DNA from: Lagopus muta
Taxonomy: Eukaryota; Chordata; Aves; Galliformes; Phasianidae
Direction of reading: 5' to 3'
DNA: 64,000 nt
Assembly: GCF_023343835.1 (NCBI RefSeq)
Contig: NC_064435.1
Span: forward strand, 80,300,134-80,364,133
The notes under the pieces were generated by a model. The model did not search any database, was not told where the DNA came from, and worked only from the letters and a program-made list of their open reading frames with translations. Position numbers and translations under genes: made by a program. This document shows, piece after piece, positions 57,321 to 64,000 of this stretch. Position 1 is the first letter of the stretch; every line of letters begins with the position of its first letter.

Positions 57321-57540
57321 ATGCTAAGTCATGGCTTGAACTAGTGATTAAGCACCTGGTGGGAAGGCAGGGCCAACCCAGGGGAGCTCAGGTGCAGGCA
57401 ATGAAGCTGAGAGACTGGAAGGGGTGGAGCCAGGATGCACCCCTTCCCAGCCCTCATTTAAGGGTTGGCAGTGAAGGTGAGGGTGTCTTTCTGGGGCTTC
57501 CTATGTACATGAGGCCTTTTGAAGGTAAGCAGTTTATTTT
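57321..57540 (+). mobile_element. LTR-like promoter-type repeat, copy Y
   Basis: The partner of 39714-39945, with the same block order: AAGTCATGGCTTGAAC, AAGCACCTGG, CAGGTGCAGGCAAT, CTGGAAGGGGTGGAGCCAG, CCCAGCCCTC, an ATTTAAGGG TATA-like box at 57466-57473 and a GAAGGTAAGC donor-like end. The hairpin of copy X is reduced to a 5-bp CTCAG/CTGAG stem. Identity is clearly lower than in the paired ~150-bp elements, so the two copies are old. The exact ends are uncertain. Confidence 0.5.
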
Positions 57541-58900
57541 TGTGCTTGTGGCTTTTGTATTTGAGCCTGGGACCTTGCTACTCTGCTGTTATTGCTGTAC
57601 TTTCCATCATACTGTAATGTTATATATTCATGTAAGGAAACAGGTGAAGCCTGCAGTTTAGAGAGTTGCAGGGATGTGGGAGAAACCTGATAGAGCTCAC
57701 CTTACCTGTGTGTCCTGTTGTTTCTGGGGTCTTCTAATGTATGGGTCATGATGGATGCAGGGAAATCCCCAGTTTTGAAAGATTTCTGCTAACTTGATCT
57801 TTATTATCTGCTCTGGTGGATGACTGAGCACCCTGAATTGCTGATGAGTTCTCTGTTGCCCTGGTTAGGTTGGGGGGAGAAGGAAGGAAGGAGAGCCTGA
57901 AAGGCTGAGCTAATAGTGACCCTTGAGGGTAAGGAAAGGTGTAAGAGATAAAGAGATCCTCTGCTAATCCTAAAACTTAGCTCTACATCCAGAGAAATCT
58001 TGCTGGGCAGGTTAATAGGATTATTTCTCATCTTGGCAGACTTGATTTTTCCACTCACTTCCAAAGCTATAATCAAGGACTGATTCCACTAAGTTAATGA
58101 AATTATGCTAGTGTAAGTCTGATACACACAGCTTACTGAAGCTGATGGAACATTTACGATGAACATGAGTAAAAGCAGGAAAAAGGCTTTAAGCTTTTCC
58201 CCATTTTGCATGTTATTTGTGTAGCAGCATTAATCAGTAGTAATATCTTAGTGCTATTGGAACAATGCAGGAGCATTGAAAAAAGTGGAAGTGGAGCAGT
58301 TATTTTTGGTCTTATGCCATTGGGTGCAGTCCATTTCTATGGCCATGAGTTGGTTCCCCATGAAACCACAATGAGAGGGTGTTCGACTGGCTTTGCTGTC
58401 AGGAGCTGGGGTGGAGTTTGAAGTAGCTGACAAGTGCATTAGAGAAAATAAATAGATGTGGAATGCTTGGGAAGTTAGCTCAGTCGGAGCTGGAAAATCG
58501 TTTGGACTGCTGTGAGAAGGAATATTTGAGAAAGTGATTTGGTAGGAAAGTGCTTGGGTTGGCTAGTGATCATTGATGCTGAGCGTGTTTTTCTATATAT
58601 TTGTGTAATTACACTATTTCCAGCTACTGTGGGACAAATAACAAACAACACCTGGCCACAAAGCCTCTTCAGAGTGATGGAAAAATCACTACAGCAGCAA
58701 ATGAAATGCTTGTGGTCAAAAAATAAAACAGCATGCAGCAATGGAGGGAAATAGAGCACACAACATTGGACAGATTTCCCCCCTTCTTTAAACACAGTTG
58801 TGTGAACCAGAGCAACAGTTGTCTCAGAAGTTCCCATAGGCATCTCCTGACCCGAGAAAGTTTGCAGCACTTCTGTCTCAGATTTTAGTTGAACCTGCAT
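57541..58900. other. Intergenic, no gene
   Basis: Nothing supported. A 141-codon minus-strand frame (58475-58900) shows no family features. Confidence 0.5.
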
Positions 58901-59012
58901 GAATCACAGAGTGGTTTGGGTTGGAAGGGGGTCTTTAAGATCATCTAGTTCCAACCCCCTGCTGTTGGCAGGGGCACCTCCCTCTAGATCAGGCTTCTCA
59001 AAGCCCTGTGAA
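58901..59012 (-). mobile_element. CR1 LINE 3' fragment
   Basis: The plus strand starts GAATCACAGAGTGGTTTGGG, then TTGGAAGGGGGTC, AGATCATCTAGTTCCAACCC and CCCTCTAGATCAGGC. It is minus-oriented and among the best preserved termini in the window. Confidence 0.93.
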
Positions 59013-61599
59013 ACATTGTGTGTCCACAGTTCCTCAGATGAAAAAACTGCAGCAGAAAAATCTGCATTTCAACCCACGATTCAATTTTTTTGATAAAATG
59101 TGTTTAGTTTTTGAAAGCTAAAAACAGACTTGTTTGTTTCTATTTTCAGTTCTTCACTTCCTCCCTTTTTTTATTGATTTTTTTTTTTTTTTTTCCTAGT
59201 GGATAAATGGGAATGATAGCAGGGCAGTGAGAATCATTTCCAGTTTGTCTTACTTCTAAACACCTTATGCTTTATTTATAGGTTTACCCAGATAACTCTC
59301 AAATAAAACTAAAGACTGCACACTTGTCCCTGTACATGTATATAATCCTATATCCAACACGTATGAGGGAATATGGGTGGATGTTTACTACCTATGCCAT
59401 ATGACTTTTTTTGGTTTACATGGAATCATTTGAAAGATCTGTTCAATCGCTGAGGTGTATACACCACGAATGATTACCTTTAAACTTTTGAAACAATATT
59501 TCAGCAACAATTTCCTTGTCTACAACTTTACAAGGCTGTAAATGGCCCCTGTGTGCATAATGAATGCTGACATCATAGGCCAGGGCTCTTATACACAGCA
59601 GGTTTTCCAGAACATTTATTAACAAGTTACACCTTGAGGCGAAAGTAAACCCCCCAACTTTCTATTATAAATGTTACAATAAAAAGTTCCTTTGAGTTTT
59701 CCTAGCACTCCGTGTTCCTCCTTTCTTCCTGTTCCAAGTTATTCTTTCTGTAGAGTATGTGAATTTGATACAGTTAGATTACATGGAAAATGTGTTTTGC
59801 TGCAGACATATTGGATATTAGCTATTGTTACAAGGTGTTTTTTATGGCAAGGCTTCCAGGACCAGTAAAGCAAGGTGATTGGGAACAAGATCTCTTGCTT
59901 TCACAGCACTGCGCTGGTGACTTGCTATTACTGCATGGCATGTGAGTGCTGATCTTCTTCATCCAAGTGCTGGATATAATGAAGCTCTGGTTTGTTACCG
60001 TTGGGGGCTGGGAGGAGAAAGAGTCAAAAGTTGGAGGAGATACAGACAAAGATGGGGTTGCAATGAAACAGTTTCTATTCATGCTTCTTGTTGCTTGATG
60101 TTACTGCCAGCCTACCTAACAGTGCTGTTTTAGATTCTCATAAAAAACAATGAAAAATGGATGTGTTATAATCGTCTCTTTCCCACAGTGTAGTGCAGAG
60201 CAAGTCCAGGGTTTGAGAATATGAACGCATGGAGCCAGATGTAAACCAGGATTTTACATGATTTACTTCTGCTCACTAATGCAGTTCCTGGCAGGTAGAT
60301 ATGATTCCAAAAGGAGAAAAAGAAACATCATCATCCTGTCCCCTACATTGCCACTGGGCAAGTCACTTCAATATTGACTTCTAGACTACAGACAAGTTAG
60401 GGTGATGAGCATCTTGATATTCAACAACAAAGCATTTCAGGGTATGCTAGCTTCTAACCATAGGCTTTAAGCGTTTTCCAAAGTGGATTGCGTGCCTGGG
60501 TAAGAAATGGCAGCAGAGCTTCACAGCTCTTTCTGCTCAGAAGGGGTTTAGTGACAGTGTGACCAACACCTTGCTGTGCACCAGAATAAGAAATCTAGGC
60601 AGGACAAACAGCTTTGATCCTGTTGCTCTCTTCCTGTTAAGGTATTTACAAAGACAGCTGCTTACTGAATGTACGGTGTTGTCAAGTAGCCATGCAAGAA
60701 AGACTCACCAATGTTGTTCTCCCTTCATTTTCAATTTTGCATATGCTTCTATGTTTCTGAGTCTCCCCTTGTCTGAATTTCCATATCCCATGTTGACAGT
60801 GTGTATCTAAGGCAAAAGGGCTGGATTTGCATTCTCCCTTTGTGCCTTTGGGATGAAAAGCTGTGAACCATGTGGAGCCACTTTGTTCCTGAACTCCATT
60901 TCACCCAAGTCTGTGGAAAAGGAGAACTCTTGGATGAGAGGATCAAGACAAGCATAGGCAGCCCCATGTTTTAGTGCTATGCCTTGGCTCCTATGGGGCA
61001 GCAGAACTCACTGCAAATCTGTCAGGAAATGTTTTTTCTAGCAAGCTGATACTCTTCTCCTTCCACTGTCTCATCAAGTGAACATCAAAAATGACAGGAG
61101 TTTTCCTTGGCCCATTTCCTATGGCAGCAAAGCATCTTCCCAGCGTTGCCCCTCCTCCTCCCCAGCAAACTGTAAGTTTCATTGTTGTAAAATAGGTTAT
61201 CTAGAGGTCAGTAGGCTAACAGGTTGCTTGAATTTCCTAAAATTGTGCCTGTCCTTAACTGTGGCAAATGGGATTGTTTACACACTGCTCCGTGAACCTG
61301 GACCGCTTGCTAAAAGCTGCACACAATGCAGCTATTTCTGCTTCTCCCTTCCCTTCCCCCTTGATGCTGGTACTCTAGCTTTCTGTGGGGGCTCATTAGG
61401 GTTCATAAAACACACTAGAGAAGCTGGCTGGAGACACTCGTAATTCCACAGGTTCCCTGAGTCCACCATGTGGAACATGCAATAAAAATGCGGAGTTAGA
61501 AAGAGATGTCCTCCATAAAAGACTTAATTGAAAGCAGCCTCGATGGTCAAAAAGGTATCAAGAGGAAGGAACTGCGGTGACACTCAAGTTTGCACTTGT
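59013..61599. other. Intergenic, no gene
   Basis: A T-rich tract lies at 59166-59196. A MIR-like core is possible near 60345-60385. The open frames are short. Confidence 0.5.
60345..60385 (+). mobile_element. Possible MIR-like core remnant
   Basis: CACTGGGCAAGTCACTTCAA resembles the MIR/CORE-SINE segment GGGCAAGTCACTT. The match is short and could be chance. Confidence 0.3.
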
Positions 61600-61765
61600 T
61601 TTCTCTGACGCTGATTTCCTGAATGGCTTTGAGCAAAGCTCTTAATATCTTTAGGCTCCATTTCCGAACTATAAAATAGGGATAATAAGATTGTTGTCAT
61701 TTATTGTCTTTCTCACCTACTTGGATTGTGAGTTCTTATGCACAGAGCCTGTCTCTAACCAACTG
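61600..61765 (+). mobile_element. Ancient MIR-like SINE copy
   Basis: TTTGAGCAAAGCTCTTAATA, TTAGGCTCCATTTCCGAACT and ATAAAATAGGGATAATAAGA occur in the order and spacing of the MIR sequence (GCAAGTCACTTAA, CCTCAGTTTCC, TAAAATGGGGATAATAA). The tail GTGAGTTCTTATGCACAGAG is MIR/L3-tail-like. It is highly diverged. Confidence 0.55.
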
Positions 61766-61839
61766 GCACTACTCATTTGGTTGGTTGCTTAAGGTACCAC
61801 TAGACTAGGAACCAAGCAATATCTTTCTCCTTTTGATGG

Positions 61840-62158
61840 CTGGAATGTATCTCCTGTGAAGAAAGGTTGACAGAGTTGGGCTTGTTTCTCTTGAACAAGA
61901 GAAGGCCTTCCAATACTTGAAGGGAGCTTATAAACAGGCTGAGGACTGACATTTTACAAGGTTTGAGAGTGAAAGGACAAGGGGGAAGGGTTTTAAACTA
62001 AAATAAGAGAAATTTAGATTAGATGTTAGGAAGAAACTCTTTACTCAGAAGGAGGTGAAGCACAGGCACAAGCTGCCCAGAGAAGCTGTGAGTTCCCCAT
62101 CTGTGGAGGTATTCAAGGGCAGCTTGGATGGGGCCCTGGGCAGCCTCACCTGCATGAG
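61840..62158 (+). mobile_element. CR1 LINE fragment
   Basis: GTGAAGAAAGGTTGACAGAG, a CCTTCCAATACTTGAAGGGA block, AGATGTTAGGAAGAAACTCT, CAAGCTGCCCAGAGAAGCTG and GGCAGCTTGGATGGGGCCCT are CR1 landmarks. It is plus-oriented, but the usual 3' terminus is missing. Confidence 0.88.
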
Positions 62159-64000
62159 AGCCCTGCGTCAGAGTTCACTTGCTCAGCTCTGTTAACCCTC
62201 CAATCTCCTTAACCCTTCTCTATCCCAACATACTTCCACTGAAATAAAATTCACTGATTCCACAGTTGTGCATTTTTTTTTTTTCCTTCCATGCTTTTTT
62301 CAATAGAAATGTGCCATTGAAAGGTTGGCCCAGTTCATATTCCAAAGTGGAAACTTTCCACTGATGTCAGTGGCTTTGGACTGAGTGCTAGGAACAAGAA
62401 AGTACCTACTCCCCAAGTAATTTTTGACTTCTAAAGTAGAAATAACCTTAAAAAAAGCCATAGTTGCAGGCAGTGACTTTTCTATGGCTTTGTGCTTTTC
62501 CTAAGTGTAATATTAAGCTCAGTCTTAACTTTGGCTCCTTTTTCATCTTCAAAATGCAGCATAGCTTGAACACATAATAATCCTACTATGTTTCGTTGTC
62601 CACTTGTGCTGTAAAGATAACATTAGAAATTAAATCTTACAAATTTCCTTACAGATTGCGATCAGGACACTGCATGTAGGAAGGACTGTGTAGGTGCCTG
62701 AGGAAATCTGGAGGCAGAAAACCAGTAAGAACTTCTTCTGGATAAGATGAAAAACCACTGGGTTTTTCTTTGCCTGCCTCGAGGGTACAGAACATTACAA
62801 ACTTGTCACTTGAATATTGAAGAGCGTACCATTATCAGGAACATCATACATTCAATGTGTGGCACAAATGATCTACCACTGCTTCCAAACTTGAATAAAC
62901 ATGAGAAACTATCAAAGCTATCATTGCCTAAGTGCTGTACTGAAGAAACTGGTTGGAGATTTTGCTAGAAGAGATGGATGTGAGTGTCCTGAATGGAATA
63001 GCTCTTCCCAATGCACTGCTGATTAAGGCAGCTGTAGGAGTGAGGGTTGTTGAGGCCACAGTCTTGCTCTCTGATTGGTAAGCAGCATAAAGTTTAGATC
63101 ACTAAAATGATGGGTGGATGGCTGTCTGGATTTTACTGCATGTGATCCTCTGAGGGATCTATCCCAGCAGAGAAGGAAGCATCCTGACTGTGCTGTCCAC
63201 AAGGCTGTTGGTGATCAGAGACAGCCTTCTGAAGAGCACAGAAATACCCCGCAGACTGCTTCCCCTGTTGTCTTGGGTTGTAGCTTAAGTAACTTAAGCG
63301 AAAGCAGAACACTGGGTATGTGCTAGATGGGAATGCACAGCCGAACAAAGAGGCCTCACAGGGTTCTGCATTAGTTGGCAGCAAACCAGCGCTTAGCAAA
63401 ATGAGAAATAGATGTCAGATTATCAAAGTGGAGAAGGAATGTTTATAGACAGAAGAAAATAGAACTAGGTTTGAAGGGACAAGTGATAAGAATCCACAGG
63501 TAAGTGAGTAAAGAAGGGGGAAGAATAAGGAGCTGTGAGAAAGCTATCAGAGAAAGAGGACTGAGAATAATATTATTGTGAGCTGAGCACTTGGGATATC
63601 TCTAATAGTGCCAAGGGAATGGTGATAAAAAAGAACTCAATCTTAGACCACTGCCAAAGTTAGAAGAGGTACTGCAAAGACCTGGAAGATGGATTGAATG
63701 ACTACTGTGTTAGAATCCCTTCTCTTGGAGGGGAGAGAGAAAGAAGTGGAGGATTGCTCTGGATGCCAAGAAAATGCTGATCACCTCATTTGCTCTGCAG
63801 CAAGTATGCAAGTTCATTTAATGCTTCTGCATAGAAGAAAAGACACAGAAGTCTCTGGAGGTTACATAAATAAGTGGAGGAGATAGTGCAGAATCTTGTT
63901 CTGAGTAACAACCAGAAGGATTGAAAAGGCAGGTCATAGTTTTATGAAAATATAATAGGACAAAATTAATTAAATTCTTGGAATGTGCTGGCAATAGTTA
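62159..64000. other. Intergenic, no gene
   Basis: A T-rich tract is at 62271-62284. A CCACTGATGTCAGTGG palindrome at 62359-62374 recalls the inverted core of the old SINE-like repeat at 42143-42272, but the match is too short to call. No supported gene. Confidence 0.5.

Noticed and set aside
39714..57540. One provirus spanning the two LTR-like copies
   Set aside because: The 17 kb between them contains FOXF2 and no retroviral gene remnants, and the copies are too diverged to be paired LTRs of one insertion.
62359..62374. CCACTGATGTCAGTGG palindrome as another copy of the old SINE-like repeat
   Set aside because: Only the inverted core resembles it and the flanking landmarks are missing, so chance cannot be excluded.
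1..64000. FOXC1 or FOXQ1 coding sequence expected near FOXF2
   Set aside because: Only one forkhead domain (KPPYSYIAL motif) is present. The neighbours must lie outside the window if synteny holds.

Overview
This is vertebrate nuclear DNA, almost certainly from a bird and probably a galliform. It carries many short, mostly 5'-truncated CR1 LINE copies in both orientations, few other repeats, long gene-poor tracts and one GC-rich, CpG-dense domain. No prokaryotic or viral coding organisation is visible.

One protein-coding gene can be supported: the forkhead factor FOXF2 on the minus strand. It has two coding exons (49252-50266 and 46264-46418) joined by a canonical GT-AG intron, and the predicted protein is 389 residues. 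The 3' UTR runs to a poly(A) signal near 45.56 kb. A TATA-like box near 50.65 kb and a CpG-rich domain of roughly 48.3-51.3 kb mark the promoter. In vertebrates FOXF2 lies between FOXQ1 and FOXC1. If that order holds, FOXQ1 lies beyond the right edge and FOXC1 beyond the left edge; neither is in the window.

Layout: 1-39.7 kb is intergenic (3' side of FOXF2). It holds a 22-unit pentanucleotide microsatellite, about nine CR1 copies (one roughly 2 kb long with reverse-transcriptase remnants), and two near-identical ~150-bp elements 4,565 bp apart that I cannot assign to a known repeat. From 39.7 to 45.5 kb there is an LTR-like promoter-type repeat, a block resembling conserved non-coding DNA that contains an old amniote SINE-like copy, an AAT microsatellite, and two CR1 tails just past the FOXF2 3' end. 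From 45.5 to 51 kb lies FOXF2. From 51 to 55.4 kb is its GC-rich upstream flank, then simple repeats. From 55.4 to 64 kb the sequence is intergenic again, with CR1s, a second copy of the LTR-like repeat and MIR-like relics.

The strongest candidates for something undescribed are the paired ~150-bp elements at 4.06 and 8.63 kb, and the LTR-like pair at 39.7 and 57.3 kb. In the latter, TATA-like and splice-donor signals keep the same order in both copies. All identifications come from reading the sequence; no alignment or database search was run.
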